Assembly (NCBI GenBank): GCA_963575645.1
Contig: OY754466.1
Location: 13,866,001-13,930,000 of the forward strand
Reading direction: 5' to 3'
DNA length: 64,000 nucleotides
From: Xanthostigma xanthostigma
Taxonomy: Eukaryota; Arthropoda; Insecta; Raphidioptera; Raphidiidae
Positions 12,401 through 24,412 of this stretch are shown piece after piece (position 1 is the stretch's first letter; every line of letters begins with the position of its first letter). The notes under the pieces were generated by a model, which worked only from the letters and a program-made list of their open reading frames with translations, had not been told where the DNA came from and searched no databases. Position numbers and translations under genes: made by a program.

Positions 12401-15400
12401 ATGATCTGAATTCTCATTATAATGTGGTCAGTGATAGGATCTTAATATTATAGCATGCGTTCGAATTTCAACATCGTATAGGTATAAATGTATGTAATTA
12501 ATAATTAGACACATTATACAACTTATTACATTACATTAATGCACATTTGAAATGTGCAAAGGCGGTCAGTGACCTAAAAGTATAATTTTTGTAGGCTTAT
12601 ATCACGAATTTATTGATTCCTAGGATTCTGTACCCGAAAGGTCTAAACGTAATCCTGTTGGACGCCTGTTAGAGGCTTCTAGCTAGTAAACGAGATACGT
12701 CAGGAAGTTGGAATTTTCACAGATTATAATAATAATAATAAATAATCTGTATTCAACACGCGTGAGTAATATGTAATTTCGGGGCCCTGCTAAATTCGGG
12801 AGAAATAATAAATTACTTCATGTTGACGCGTAGAGTGCTAATAATGAGCCGTACTGTGAGATAATGAATTTTCTGGACCAATAGGAACGCAGTAGTAAGC
12901 CCAAGCCGTTAAATAATGAAAAAAACTGCACAGCTTCTGGACCAATAGGAACGTGGTAGGCGGTATTGTATATATGAAAACAGCATCGCAATTCAGTGAA
13001 AGCCAGGGCCATCTTGTGTGCATCGAGGGCGATGGGTACGTCAATCAATGAAGTGATTTGTTATTTTTCCCTCTTTTATCAGGGCCCCGATTACATATTA
13101 CTCGTGGTAGTTGAATAAAATATTATGTGCGACCATTGATCGAAGGAGAATATTCCACTCGCATGTTACCGCACTCGCTAAGCTCGTGCGGCAAATTTTA
13201 CGCTCATGGAATCTTCTCCTTCTGTCACTAGTCGCACAATATACTATTATTAATACCAGATTAAAGTATAGTACTAAAAGGCGAGGTTCAGCCACTGTAT
13301 TATGTATTGCTTTGACCCAAAATTGAAAATCAGAAGATCACGTTTAAAATTTTGAGAATTTTATTTTCATCAAGGTCAGGTACGTAAAGTAATGCCGCAC
13401 TTGCGATCATGTCATTTGCGGTTAGAATAATATTATCGTTCCACTTGCGGTCAATCGATATTATTAAAAGAAAATAATGTTAGAAGTGGCCCCATTTGCG
13501 GTCAAAGAAAATTTGATAATTTCTAAAACACCATCGCATCAACACCACCCCGTAATCGTTTTTTTAAGAAACTCCTTTATGCCCCCTTCGCTTTTCACTG
13601 CGCATAAAAAAACACCATCGCATCAACAATTTAGACTTAAATAAAAAATGATTGGGTTTATAAATAAGAATTAAAATTAGTTGTGACATAATATTTTGAT
13701 GTTTGGAAAAACCTGTTATAGTCCAAGAACGATCTTCGGGAAATACCTAAAATCTCAAACGGCTAAAAATTTGAGTGATCGTTCTTGGGGTTACAAGAAA
13801 CTATTCCGACTATGAAAAAGTGTGCTCCGATTTGCAGTTAGGGTAGAAACCACCCCTTTAAATTTTGTTTTCTAATTATCTCACAAACTATGAGACATAT
13901 GAAAAAAGGTTTCGATAAAAACTTGTAGATTTTTATATTTGCTACAAAAAAGTGCTCCATCCTCTTACCCCTATCTGCAATAGTTTACCCGTAAACCGCC
14001 CCTAAATGTGAAAAAATTGAAAATAATTTTTTTTCCAGCAGATTCGGGTTTTTTGCGACATTTTAAGAAGAAAATACTTTTGGTATTTTCTTCGAAAAAT
14101 GGATATTATAGAAATTACAAAAAGACGATACCTCTTTGCAGGATACTGTAGGAAATTTGAAATTACCGATTTATAAAGTTATTTTCTTGACCGCAAGTGA
14201 GATCGCCCCTGACATTATTTGCATTTTATCATATTGATAGACCGCAAATGGGACGAAAGTTGTTCTGACCGCAAATGGCACGACCGCAAGTGGTAGGACA
14301 CCAGGTACATGGGTACCTATATGTAAAAGGGAGGTTTAAAAAAAAATTACCTAAATATGTGACGTACCATTCAGAACTCGTTACGTAGAACATGACTGTA
14401 TTTTTTTTTTAGATGAAACATAACGATGTGAGAGTAAAGTTGCCAATTTTAGATCATTTTTGTTATGCTTATGGCTGTCTATTGCGAAAACGACAAAACC
14501 TAGCAATACGAAATTTCTTCTATACATAATATAGTTATAAAATACCAGCAGCTCGGTTCGGCTTCGCTTGAATTTGTAGATTGCTACTGTTTTTTCGTCG
14601 ACTTACGTTGCAAAAATTGGTCTCCACGAAAAACGCTGTAACACGACATTAGTCTATGAGCTGTGTCTATCCTGAAGGTCTATTCTAAATATTGGTGAAA
14701 AAAATGAGTAGTTTCGGGGATTATCGTCTACATCCAAACTTTACCTCTTTATAATATTTGTATAGAAGAGATCTATATACAGTATGTAAACACGTAAGGT
14801 GCACATAGGGAAATTAGCATTGGGAAAAAATACTTGGATCAGAGTTAGCCATGACTGCATTAATTGTTATTTCTATTGAATTATCGTGGTAATCTTGAGG
14901 ATTTCTATTTTATTTTGATTTATTTTTATTTTATTTGGCTTTTTTAACAATAAAAAGCTCTTATAAATAATTTTTTAATTTTTTTCTACAAAAATAAAAC
15001 AAAAAAACCACTCCATCTGTTTGAAAACATTTCATTCAAAAATTGTCTGACTGGTATTACGTATGCGCGTTGGTAATTCAGTGACCCAATGTGTTTAGGT
15101 TCAACTCGAATAGGCAGAGATATTTGATCCATATTGATCTCGCACCGTATTTAAGTATTTTTGGGAATTTAATGTCCCATTAATAAAAAAGTCCGATTAT
15201 GTTGTAATCATTTCACAATGTTCTTCGGTAGTATACACATTCATTTTGCAAAAGAATATTGAAAAATAAGATTTCAAGGCTCACTCTGATACAGTCAATT
15301 TTCCCAATGTTAATTTCCCTATGTGCACCTTACGTGTTTACATACTGTATATAAAATTCCCGTGTCACAATTTTGGCCGCGCTAATCTCCGAAACCACTG

Positions 15401-18400
15401 AACAGATTTTAATGAAATTTTGTAATTGTCTCTTGCTTGGTGCAACTTACGCTATAGGATAGTTTTTATTAAATATTTTTCACTACGCGATCACCAGATT
15501 TATTCACAAAACTAGCTTGAAAAGACGTCTCGTGTGAAGCGAGCACATAGCAGCAATCAAGAAAACCAGCGCTAGAAAACTAGTAAGCAAATCCTATCCT
15601 CGTGTGCACCGACCTGAAGTTTGATTTTCTTTAATATAAGTCCTACGTACGCAACTGGTTGTTGTTTTATTGTTGCCACATATTATATTGTCAATTACGT
15701 AAGTAAATTAACGTAACGAGTTACACGTCAGTAGTGCATCACTTCGTAGTTGCGTCGCAATAATATACTACTTAAGTAGTAATTTCTATTAATAATTAAT
15801 AATAGTGATTACGGCAACTTGATTAATAATCGTAATTAGTAATTTCTAATCATAATCGGTAAATATTTACAGTTTCAATTTGCAAATTAAGAAAGCATTA
15901 AAATATTGCAAAAGTGGTTTTATAAGAAAATCACGCAACAAAAATAAAACCGGAAATAATTTTCGTCGTTGCTCAACAAATTTTTATTTTTATTATTTAT
16001 TAAAATTTACTTTATATAAACAGACCCGAATTCGCTAATAGTAGGCTAGAATCTAAGTATTTTTGTTCGCCGGACAGAGTATAGAAAACTTGTACCTCTT
16101 CATTTCACGATCATTTTGACTTACTAGTTTTTCTTCTGGAATTCAGTTTTTAATCTTATAAAATTTATATTATGATAGACTACACCGTAAGATGATGTGT
16201 AAAATAAATTTATTAAAACATCAATACTAATACAAAAATAATTAATTGCTCGAAATTCCTACGACTTCGATCTAGATTCAAAAGTTGATAGTAATCTAGA
16301 TATTCACTAATCACTAAAAAAATAAACATCTAAAGCTTCATTTTACACTGTTCCTCAGACAAACTTTTCCTCCACGGACAAAATAAAGTTTTAGGCCTTT
16401 TTTTAAACATGTCGGTTAAATCGGGGCCTGTCAACGGCGTACAAAATTGATATATATGTTAAGAATTAATATTTATTTCATGTTTATCCGGAATGACTCC
16501 CGCTATTAATGTACTTGTCAGCTATCCTAAAAATGTAGTTTTCACATTTATAATTCCATTAATTAAAAAAATAAAATAAGAAGTTCATAAAATGAGGTTG
16601 CGTTTGAGGGTCTCAAAATGCTCCATCACTGGTCACCATGATTCGTCATTCTCGAGTTTCCAGATACTAATTAAAAAATTAATGAAAGTATTATTTCAAT
16701 TCTTAGTAAATTATCGCTTGGCGTACAGATAATCCTGTCCTTAAAAATAAATAAATCAATATTAAAACTAATCCAAATTAATTTTCTTACAGTTCGGTTG
16801 GAATTCTGGCAATTGTTTTGATCATAGCAGCAACGACTTACGAAATGTATTTGAACCACGTCGGGTGTCCAAGCAAGAACTCCGGGAAACGATCGCCCGA
16901 GGACGCCGAGAACGCTTGTAATAACAATACACTGCCGTCGGTTATGAAACCTCACCCGCCCCAGATTATCAGCATCGTGAATGCTGGAAGCGGCGGTACC
17001 AACGGAGTCAAGGGTGTTTACAAGCACGCTATTAGCGCACCACCCAAGACGCAGGATATGAACGTCCATAAACCCAGTGACAGTCACATTAAAAGTAAGG
17101 TTATAATTACGTTAAACAGCTTTGAATTGATTGTGTTTCCTGTATTATTATGTGTTTTAGAGAACTTATTCATATTGTATTATTAGGGAACTTTTTATTC
17201 CAACATAAACATACTGAAACTTGAAACTCGTAATCGCCCAAGAGTGGCTCTCATTTGGATATCGTTGTACTAGATTTGAGATCGCTTATTACTGCCCTAC
17301 CCATGCAACCCTGCACCCTTAGATAGAATAAATGACGGTGTGAGGTTCGCCTCGTCAGCACCGCAACCTTAGTAGATCTATTGCACCCTTACTCTAACCC
17401 GAGATAAATCGACGTGAAACTCAGTTAGATATCGTTGCAATTGCACCAATATCGCCGATTATTGCCGAGAGAGCGAGAGAGAGATTGTAGATGATTATAG
17501 ACGCTCGATGACTGAGGCCAAAGTATAAATATATTCTGTTACTGCTGGTAGGTTTGAGTAAAGAAGGCACTAAAAGTGGGAGCATCTGCATAAAAAACGA
17601 TTGAGTGTTTATCTTTGCCAATGTTGGGTTTACAATTGATGAAAAGAAATGTCGCTTCACTTAGGTTTGTCAACGGCCTACTTTATTTGAATTCATGATT
17701 ACTTAGTATTTATTTTCAGCATTGTCCATTATTAATATTTTCCGTGTTTGACCAGTCAATTATTTTGTTATTTATTGTTTTTTTTTTTTTTGTTATGCTC
17801 CAGATTTGATGTCCCAGCTGCTGTTATCATTCTCGGCTCTGACGAACGGCAGTAAAATCCTGGACGTAAGTCGTCCTGCTGATGAGTCGCTGTCCTGTTT
17901 GCACGGCATGCGTTTCTTCTCCCTCGCTTGGGTCATCATGGTGCATACCTATCTGCAGGTCTTCTCCATAGCCGAGAATAAAGTGCTCAGGAAAGTCACA
18001 GAAAGAAACTTTCTTTTCCAGACGGTTTCCAATGCCACGTTTTCTGTCGATTCGTTCTTCTTTATCAGGTAAACAGTCGAAAAAAAATGACGAAAGATTG
18101 GATAATCGTGTCCTTAAGCCGTTATTTATGGAGGCGGATAATATTATTGAAGTGAAATTTCTGTAAGCGGGATAGATAACGGTGAATCCAATCGGATATG
18201 GAAAAATCATGGGGGCAAGGAAAAACCAAACCGCCGCATTAGTAAAGATGAATTAGTTATGTCGCTGATGTCAGTAAAAAATAAATGAAAAGGTGTTTCC
18301 AGTATTCCAAAATTTTTTTATAGATGGTCCTTACTTAAAAGTTTTTAGTGTATGTGAAAGAAAGAGGATGTGAATGGAGGAGTTTCACTTCTACGGTGTC

Positions 18401-21400
18401 TTTTTTATAATGAGCGGCGTATGTAGACATATTTTAACAGTAAATAAAACATTCTCTTCACAATAAATTAAATACAGTACGTGCACCATCATTTTATAAT
18501 GTGGAAAAACAAACCTTTGACAACAATTATCTGTTTGCAGCGGTCTACTGGTAACGATTCTCTATTACCGGACAGTGGCCAAAAGTAATCCATCTACATC
18601 ATCAACATCGACGCAGGCGACGCATCAAGAACCCGTCGCGGCGCTAAAAACTAGCAGTCTCAAATTTGTCACTTTACTAACATACCGATTCATCAGACTG
18701 ACCCCAGCCTATTTGTTCGTACTCGGCATGAACGAAATTGTTCTCAGATGGGCCCACAATAATTCAGTTTTCGAGCCGCCGATGTGGGATCATGTCAACT
18801 GCGCCAAATTCTGGTGGCGTAACGCGCTTTATATTAACAGTTTGTTTTCGAAAAAGGAAATGTGCATGCTATGGTCGTGGTACATGTCCAATGACACGCA
18901 ATTCTACGTCATCGGTATTATTATTCTACTTGTAAGCGTCAGGTGAGATAATGTCTTATAACTCTTCTTTTTTAAGATTTCCATCGAAATGATGGAAATC
19001 TTCATCTTCATCGAGTATTTTCAATTAATAATTTCTTGATGATTGAATTTAGATCTTTTCTTTGAAAATGGAAGAGAAAACATTTACGATTTCCAATTAT
19101 TTTGCAGACACTTCAAGTTCGCAGCAGTTCTTTTAGGAGTGTTTCTGGTCAGTTCATGGATAACCACATTCTCAGTAGCGTACCATTACAATTACCACGC
19201 GAGAATCGAGGAACCTTTTGCACTGTTCGACCAGTTGTACGATAAACCATGGTCCAGAATCGGTCCTTATCTGGTGGGAATGAGCACTGGTTGGTTACTT
19301 TTCAAATTGGACTGTAAACTAACAATGCCCAAATCCGCAGTGATCTGTGGTTGGATTCTCTCAGTAGGCTGCTTGTTCAGTTTGGTTTATGGTCTTGGAA
19401 AGGATGGATTAAACGTGCCGACGTCATCTGTTTACGTAAGTCTTTAACCTTCTAATTTCTACTTAGATGCTTTAATCCTCAAAAAAATGATGACAGTCTG
19501 GTGTATGGATTACTGATCTTTGGGTCAGACTGTCATGGATTCAAATGCCACCTTCGCCCAAGGATGTTTTGTAATGTTGTTTTAATTTAATTATTAAATC
19601 TTAATGACCTTATATGTCGAGCGTCTTTAATCTACCATTATTAATAATCCTCAAAATAACGTTCAAAATTTCTGCTCATACATAAAGCATCAATTAGTTC
19701 TTCCTCGAGTTCAAATTTTGGATAGAAAGCACAGTTGAAACTTGTTTTGCAAAGAAGACAGTAAAACAACCAAACTCGAGGACTGTTGCAATATCTTCTT
19801 TTGCAAAAGAAGTGTAAACAGCTAGATTATAGCTTATATAAAAGAAAGGTCACATGTGCTTCCATTTTCGTTCCAAAATAACTTCACATAATCTGATGTT
19901 TTAAACAAAATATTTATTTCAGGTCTCCTTGGGTCACACAGCATGGGGTCTTGGTCTAGCGTGGATTACTGTAGCCTGTTGTACAGGATATGGCGGGATA
20001 ATTAACCATTTCTTGTCATTCAGAGGCCTGTTACCTCTCAGCAGACTCACGTTTTGCGCCTACTTAGTGCATCCGATGATAATGTGTATGACGAGCTATC
20101 AAATGGATGGTCCTGTTCATCTACACAATGGATTAACGGTAAGTTCTTTCATCATTATTCAACACTGTTCAACTCTTTTACGTTCATTCGCTCTAGTTTT
20201 CTTACGAACTTTTCACTGCCAGATCTTTACTTTTAAGATTCCGCGAGTACAGAAATCTATCCGCGTGAGCAATAGCGTCTATGATGATTGATGACAGAGT
20301 CCTTGGGACACATTTAATTTCAATACAATCGAAGCATCCATTTGTTTTTTCCCGATTACGAAAAAAGAACTGGTTATGGTTTTAATACACTACGCTTATG
20401 CATGTATTCGTATTCGTTGTGTAATAGGACCATATCAACTGGGTCGTTTTTTTCGATTTGGCATACCGTCGTTGGTTCTGTAATACCTCGTATGTGCATA
20501 ATTGGCAGATTTTACGTGTTTTAAATGAAAAGATTCAGGAAACGGAGCTCTATACACTAATAATACCTCCAAATTAATTTTACAGTAACCAACTAGGGGA
20601 AGTAACTCTTATGTGAATAGCTGTATCAAATAATTCCTCCCATGTGCCAATAAATCCGAAATTAACGTTAAATATTTTTTAAGAAAATACTTCGTCTTAA
20701 TTAAACGCGTATAGTGAAGATAAGTATGAATTAGTAATATACCTCTGAAATTGCTAGTTCTTACCATCCATTGCTGAAATAACCACTTTTTGGCCTTTCC
20801 TGCAAATTTTACTTTTTGCGCATAAGCGGTATTACAGAACCAACGACGATATCTCTATACTTGCTACTCATTGCTTCAAAGAAACAAAAATAAAAAATAT
20901 GCCGCTATACTCAGGTTAACAGACATTCTAATTCTAATATTCCAAAAAATACAAAGAGTTTTATTAAGCAAATAATTAATTTATATATCGCTTAAGTGAC
21001 GTTTTCTATTAGACGGTTAGCAAAAATATAAAAAGCTAGTTAATGTTGGTTTAATGAATTTTAAAAATAACCACGCCAAACCACTAAACACTTTTTCCTC
21101 GATCATCAAGAAGTGATTATATATATTTTTATTAAATGAGGGGGAAATCCCTTTACGGACGCCCCCAGCCGCGGGTAGTGTGGGGCTCACTTACAGCAAT
21201 ACCCACTAAAACCCCCTCCTCTTTGTTCCTGTCGAACTAGAAACGTAAGAGGTGATTATATTGACGAATGGAAACTCATCCACCATGTATATAAAAAAGC
21301 GAATGGCCCCATTAGCTTACAAAATTGATATTTTTGAGTTTTGAGGGAAACAGCAGTTCTGACTGTTTATTTTGATTACTTTCAGATGATTATCTACTTT

Positions 21401-21511
21401 GGCAACTGTATAGCATCCTATTTGATGTCGTTTGCCGTGTCGCTTGCCTTTGAAGCACCAGTGGTGAGGCTACTCAAAATCCTGATGACTGGGCGACGGA
21501 AAGAAGACTAA
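6241..21511 (+). CDS. NRF-6-like acyltransferase-3 membrane protein, eight visible exons (5' end missing)
   Basis: Exons: 6241-6422, 7103-7290, 16793-17094, 17804-18068, 18541-18942, 19108-19435, 19923-20138 and 21386-21511. All are bounded by AG/GT and every junction keeps phase, giving about 670 codons to TAA. The order is the end of the NRF domain (GNDFWLGSKSLCYEL, GLCLPKSCTSDDI), one membrane helix with a Ser/Pro-rich loop, then an acyltransferase-3 domain (CLHGMRFFSLAWVIMVH, RFIRLTPAYL, WSWYMSNDTQFY, RIGPYLVGMSTGW, FCAYLVHPMIM). Members of this family are multipass proteins thought to move acyl groups or lipids; C. elegans NRF-6 and Drosophila drop-dead belong to it. The first visible exon starts with two bases of a split codon, so signal-peptide exons lie upstream. 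Family assignment is firm; substrate and orthology are unknown. Confidence 0.93.
7103..7290 (+). CDS. NRF-6-like gene, second visible exon (end of NRF domain)
   Basis: The acceptor is TTTAACAG and the donor GTAAGT. It is read in phase 0 and leaves two bases of a codon. It encodes GLCLPKSCTSDDIRYVI, the conserved Cys-x-P-x-x-C pair that closes the NRF domain. It continues into an extracellular segment before the first membrane helix in the next exon. Confidence 0.92.
7350..8214 (-). repeat. Dispersed repeat family '4077', copy 2, with nested insertion
   Basis: It is the reverse complement of 4077-4617, interrupted between 7889 and 8174 by a foldback element. Without the insertion the two halves would join at CTAAACTA. 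Confidence 0.75.
7890..8173. mobile_element. Foldback element family '8k', copy 1, nested
   Basis: The arms around GTATTTGGAAGGAATTCCGT and TACTAACGTTTCGATAC fold back near 8060. CTAAACTA flanks both sides (7882-7889, 8174-8181), an 8-bp duplication of the host repeat. Confidence 0.7.
11422..11976. mobile_element. 555-bp palindromic element with short reading frames
   Basis: The arms meet near 11699 at GTCTGACACCTCGAATATG. Each arm carries a frame starting MSSKRHLSENLE (minus 11579, plus 11814). A half copy is at 57145-57489. Confidence 0.75.
11983..12183. repeat. Small foldback element
   Basis: TTAGTTGTTAATAAAAAAGG and AAAAGCGCGTTACA are matched in reverse on the right side (TGTAACACGCTTTTA, TAACAACTAAT). 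It abuts the 11422 element. Confidence 0.6.
12751..13117. mobile_element. Inverted-repeat element, about 366 bp
   Basis: ATTCAAC, then GAGTAATATGTAAT and GGGGCCCTG on the left, are matched in reverse by CAGGGCCCC...ATTACATATTACTC...GTTGAAT on the right. The interior has GGACCAATAGGAACG twice. Confidence 0.65.
13125..13252. repeat. Small imperfect inverted repeat
   Basis: ATATTATGTGCGAC and GAAGGAGAATATTCC on the left pair loosely with GGAATCTTCTCCTTC and GTCGCACAATAT on the right. Confidence 0.5.
13389..14300. mobile_element. Element with repeated subterminal GACCGCAA boxes
   Basis: The ends form an imperfect inverted repeat around CACTTGCGRTCRTGYCATTT. Boxes of the type CATTTGCGGTC/CACTTGCGGTC occur at the left (13398, 13413, 13442, 13492) and in reverse at the right (14191, 14242, 14268, 14282). 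No transposase was seen. Confidence 0.6.
14780..15347. mobile_element. pogo/Tigger-like non-autonomous element, TA duplication
   Basis: The terminal repeats start CAGTATGTAAACACGTAAGG and are about 50 bp long, with TA immediately outside both ends (14778-14779, 15348-15349). CAGT ends plus TA duplication fit the pogo/Tigger group. The 568-bp body has no long frame. Confidence 0.75.
16793..17094 (+). CDS. NRF-6-like gene, exon with first visible membrane helix and loop
   Basis: The acceptor TTTTCTTACAG follows a 9.5 kb intron. The exon opens with a hydrophobic helix (SVGILAIVLIIAATTYEMYL), then a polar Asn/Ser/Pro/Gly-rich loop to HKPSDSHIK. This is the usual linker between the NRF domain and the acyltransferase domain. 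The donor is GTAAGG, leaving one base of a codon. Confidence 0.9.
17804..18068 (+). CDS. NRF-6-like gene, exon starting the acyltransferase-3 domain
   Basis: The acceptor TGCTCCAG follows a long T run. The exon encodes LLLSFSALTNGSKIL then CLHGMRFFSLAWVIMVHTYL, the signature first helix of acyltransferase-3 proteins with its conserved Arg and His. It ends within SVDSFFFIS, the second conserved block. The donor is GTAAAC. Confidence 0.93.
18541..18942 (+). CDS. NRF-6-like gene, acyltransferase-3 exon with WSWYMSNDTQFY block
   Basis: The acceptor is CTGTTTGCAG. The exon completes SG-LLVTILYYR, then has a Thr/Ser-rich loop, RFIRLTPAYLFVLGMNEI, and a long extracellular loop with CAKFWWRNALYINSLF and MCMLWSWYMSNDTQFY. 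All are hallmark blocks of NRF-6 acyltransferases. The donor is GTGAGA. Confidence 0.94.
19108..19435 (+). CDS. NRF-6-like gene, acyltransferase-3 exon with RIGPYLVG block
   Basis: The acceptor ATTATTTTGCAG follows a short 165-bp intron. The exon holds two membrane helices around YDKPWSRIGPYLVGMSTGW, the conserved 'PW-R-GPY-VG' block of the family. The donor GTAAGT falls after Tyr in phase 0. Confidence 0.94.
19923..20138 (+). CDS. NRF-6-like gene, acyltransferase-3 exon with LVHP block
   Basis: The exon is exactly 72 codons, phase 0 at both ends. It encodes LGHTAWGLGLAWITVACCTG, then NHFLSFRGLLPLSRLTFCAY and LVHPMIM, the penultimate conserved blocks of the family. The donor is GTAAGT. Confidence 0.94.
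20463..20862. repeat. Inverted repeat in last intron of the NRF-6-like gene
   Basis: CGTCGTTGGTTCTGTAATAC near 20468 is repeated in reverse near 20838, with weaker matches inward. It may be the ends of a 400-bp element. Confidence 0.5.
21386..21511 (+). CDS. NRF-6-like gene, terminal exon and stop
   Basis: The acceptor is TACTTTCAG. The exon is 41 codons plus TAA. It encodes the last helix (SYLMSFAVSLAFEAPVVRLL) and a basic tail, KILMTGRRKED. The FEAP motif before the tail is the usual ending of this family, so the C terminus looks complete. Confidence 0.93.
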   Translation: MIIYFGNCIASYLMSFAVSLAFEAPVVRLLKILMTGRRKED

Positions 21512-24232
21512 ATTGACAACACACTTAAATTAATTATCTAAACGTGTGTTCGTTTGGTAAAACTTAGTTCAAATCAAATCCCAATTAAATCAGTTCAAAT
21601 TTGAATTTAAATACATATATAATTTGCTGATTATTTTGCTGGTTTGGTTTATGTAAGCTTGGTTGATGCTTAATCATTCGATAACGATCTCAGTCGATTT
21701 TTCCAATCCCTCTTAAAGCATACAGGGTGTTTCTTTATCAAAAAAAGGTATCACTAACCGATATCGAAGTGGATATAAATCATATAATAATAGACGAACT
21801 AAAAAATTACGATTTTACATACTCTCAAAATATTTTTTATAATACTTCAGTTATGAATAGTCTATGAATTTTAATTAGAAATATACTGTGTTTAATATCA
21901 CTTGTCAGCCACCTAAGATCTTGTTTCTTTTGTCGGGTACTGTATCCGTTTGCCTATCGTGCTTTTTATCTTCGATATTTGTTAAATAGACAATGGGTTG
22001 CGTTCACCTCACGCTTCATAATAAAAATACCAGTATTTTTGCTTAATGTATTTTAGATAAGTACGTTAACAATATGATACAAGTAAGCGCTTTATTTCCT
22101 TCGTTTATTATTGTTACCAAAAAAATAACGAGTAAAAGCGTTGCATTTTTCATGGACTGTACATATTTCTGCACCCTCAGGGAGTCCAATATACCATTAA
22201 AATAAATTAAGATTAAAATATTGTTGGTATTATGATAGTTTAAAAACAATATTATATTACATTAGATTTGTCTTTTTTCTAGCATTTTGTTGTTTTCTAA
22301 TGTTGTAAATAGTATGTATTTAGTAATAATGTAGATATAATAATTTCAATTGTATAGTAAAAATTGTTACTTCTAAATAAATAAAAAATAGCTTTGTTCT
22401 CATAGAATTTTATTTCACGGTAATTATTACCGTAAACCGAGTCTTCTCTGACATAAGAAGATTTTGGCATCATGACTTTTTTCAGCTACAAAATATATTA
22501 GTTTATTTTTTGTAGCATCCTAACGAATCGTTCTTTAGCAAACAATCCCCGAAAGAAGGTAGAAAACGAGCCGACCCATAAATTAATTTGGTATCAAAGT
22601 AGCTCCGTATATGGGGCTTTCTTAATATTTCCATTTATTTGTCAAAATATGTTTCAAAAGTTCCGGAACGGCTTAATATTTATTATCGGGTAAGCAGGAC
22701 TAAAAATGTTAAAATGGTTTTTTAAATAATTTGTTCCTGTCTATCCAAGGGCAAAATTAAATTTTTGGGTCCTAGGAGCCTAAAAGGGTCCAACTTAATT
22801 TTAAATGGAAACCATACTTTTTTATTTCATATTCGGATTCTGCGGCAAATTTTACATACGAATACGTCTTAGTATTTTTCAACCTTCGGGTCTGTTGTAG
22901 ATCCCCTACGAAAGACCTAAAAATAGGCTCTGTACAATAAATATCTAAATTTTAAATGGTTGACTTAACTTTTGCCTAAAATATTTGTAAAATTTAATCC
23001 TGAGAAAAGTATTTAAGATAATGAAGTAACCGAATTCAAATTAAAATTTAATCAACTCTGAACCCTTTAGACCTTTTTAGGGGCCCTACAAAGGAGCCTT
23101 AAGGTTCATAATCGAGCTTTTAGACATTAATCAATGTTTAAACGATTATAATAAATATTTCAATTATTGAAATTCAAAACCCGTTTTTATACTAAGAGTC
23201 CGATGAATTCTTAAATAAAAACGAAACGTCGCGAGTTATGAAAAGAACAGATTTTTAGTTCACTTCATTTTCTGTGGCGTTAATTGTTTCATAATAAATT
23301 ATTATTATAAAAAATTCAACGGTAAGTATTTTAATGTAGGTAAACTGCTTTCAAGGAGGTTGAGCCGTTTTACGAAGATAATGAAAAAAATCTGAAATAA
23401 AGTTTTTTTAATAGATTTTTTTATGACAAAATTTCCTGTAAAAAATACAAAATCATTAGGAGATTTATAAAGTTAAAAATTAAAAAACTTTTACATGCAA
23501 ACGGTACCTACATTTTAATTTTTTGCAAATAACTAAATAACGTCAGCAGTTCCGAAAACTAACTATATTGTAAAGCATCGATGTCTTACGCATATTTTCA
23601 TATTTTTTCCAATTTAATTAGGAGACTTTTAATCAATAAAAAAAAATTATTACCTAAACCTTAGCACTTTTCGATTATGGACTTTTATTCTTGACAATTT
23701 TAACAATTTTAACTGAATTTTCTACTCTATAATGATTTAGTTTTAATTTTTATTACTTCTAATTTCTTTTTTTAGTTATTTACTGCAAAAAATATGTAAA
23801 ATACCGATATTTACATAAATTTATTTTTTCTAACCTAACTTTGTACAAAAAATTCAAAAGTTAGTCCATGAAGTAAAATACTGAAATAATTAATTAATTT
23901 AAAAAAAATATATATTTATGCCTTTATGGTAATAATTTATTGGTATCATCGACTTATAACCTTTTGTAAAAATTTATTATGAAAAAGTTCCCATTTAGAA
24001 TTCGACTTACTTTTGAATGGGACTGTCGAATCAACCTCCTTCAAGTCCCATTTCTAGTATTATCAAGTCATAAAAAATGTACGTCAATTATAAAAACCAT
24101 GGAAAATTTAATAAACAACCAAATCTGCCAGGAACATTTGACAAGTTCATTAATGTATCGCATGTCAATTTGTTCAAAGCTTTTAAAATTTAGCTTCAGT
24201 TGAAGTTTTTAAACCCACCGTGGCTTTATTTA
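21512..24232. other. 3' UTR and intergenic region between the two genes
   Basis: After the likely NRF-6 3' UTR (to about 22400) the sequence is AT-rich without recognisable genes or structured repeats. The Adgb promoter should lie here, but no element could be named. Confidence 0.5.
22376..22385 (+). promoter_or_regulatory. Likely polyadenylation signal of the NRF-6-like gene
   Basis: Overlapping AATAAA hexamers lie about 870 bp after the stop, the first convincing run downstream of the terminal exon. This implies a long AT-rich 3' UTR. Inference from position; other hexamers cannot be excluded. Confidence 0.4.
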
Positions 24233-24412
24233 ATGGCTACGACTGACGCAAAAAGCAGCGCAGCATCGGGTGGAGCAAAGGACGCTTTGGCCGCAGAAGG
24301 AGGTCAGGTCGGTTGGCCGGAAGTACCGCAGCCTGAACCGTCTATTTGGCCGGAATGGAACGATGCCGACATAAATGCCGAAAAATGGGATCTGCCCAAA
24401 GCTAAACCCAAG
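24233..24412 (+). CDS. Adgb: Adgb exon 1 with start codon
   Basis: ATG at 24233 opens MATTDAKSSAASGG. The exon ends in SIWPEWNDADINAEKWD then LPKAKPK before donor GTTAGA (phase 0). The WPEWNDADINAEKWD block is a strong androglobin N-terminal signature. The upstream in-frame TTG is not used because the ATG is followed by an ordinary Ala/Ser-rich leader. Confidence 0.9.

Larger units (their letters stand above)
7291..16792 (+). other. 9.5 kb intron of the NRF-6-like gene, filled with repeats
   Basis: No exon-like reading frame with conserved content was found between 7290 and 16793. The intron holds a 4077-family repeat (7350-8214) with a nested foldback, a 555-bp palindrome (11422-11976), several small inverted-repeat elements, an element with repeated GACCGCAA boxes (13389-14300) and a TA-flanked element (14780-15347). 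The stretch 8215-11400 is mostly unassigned AT-rich sequence. Confidence 0.85.

Noticed and set aside
16671-17087. 138-codon minus-strand frame
   Set aside because: It is a shadow of the NRF-6-like exon on the plus strand.
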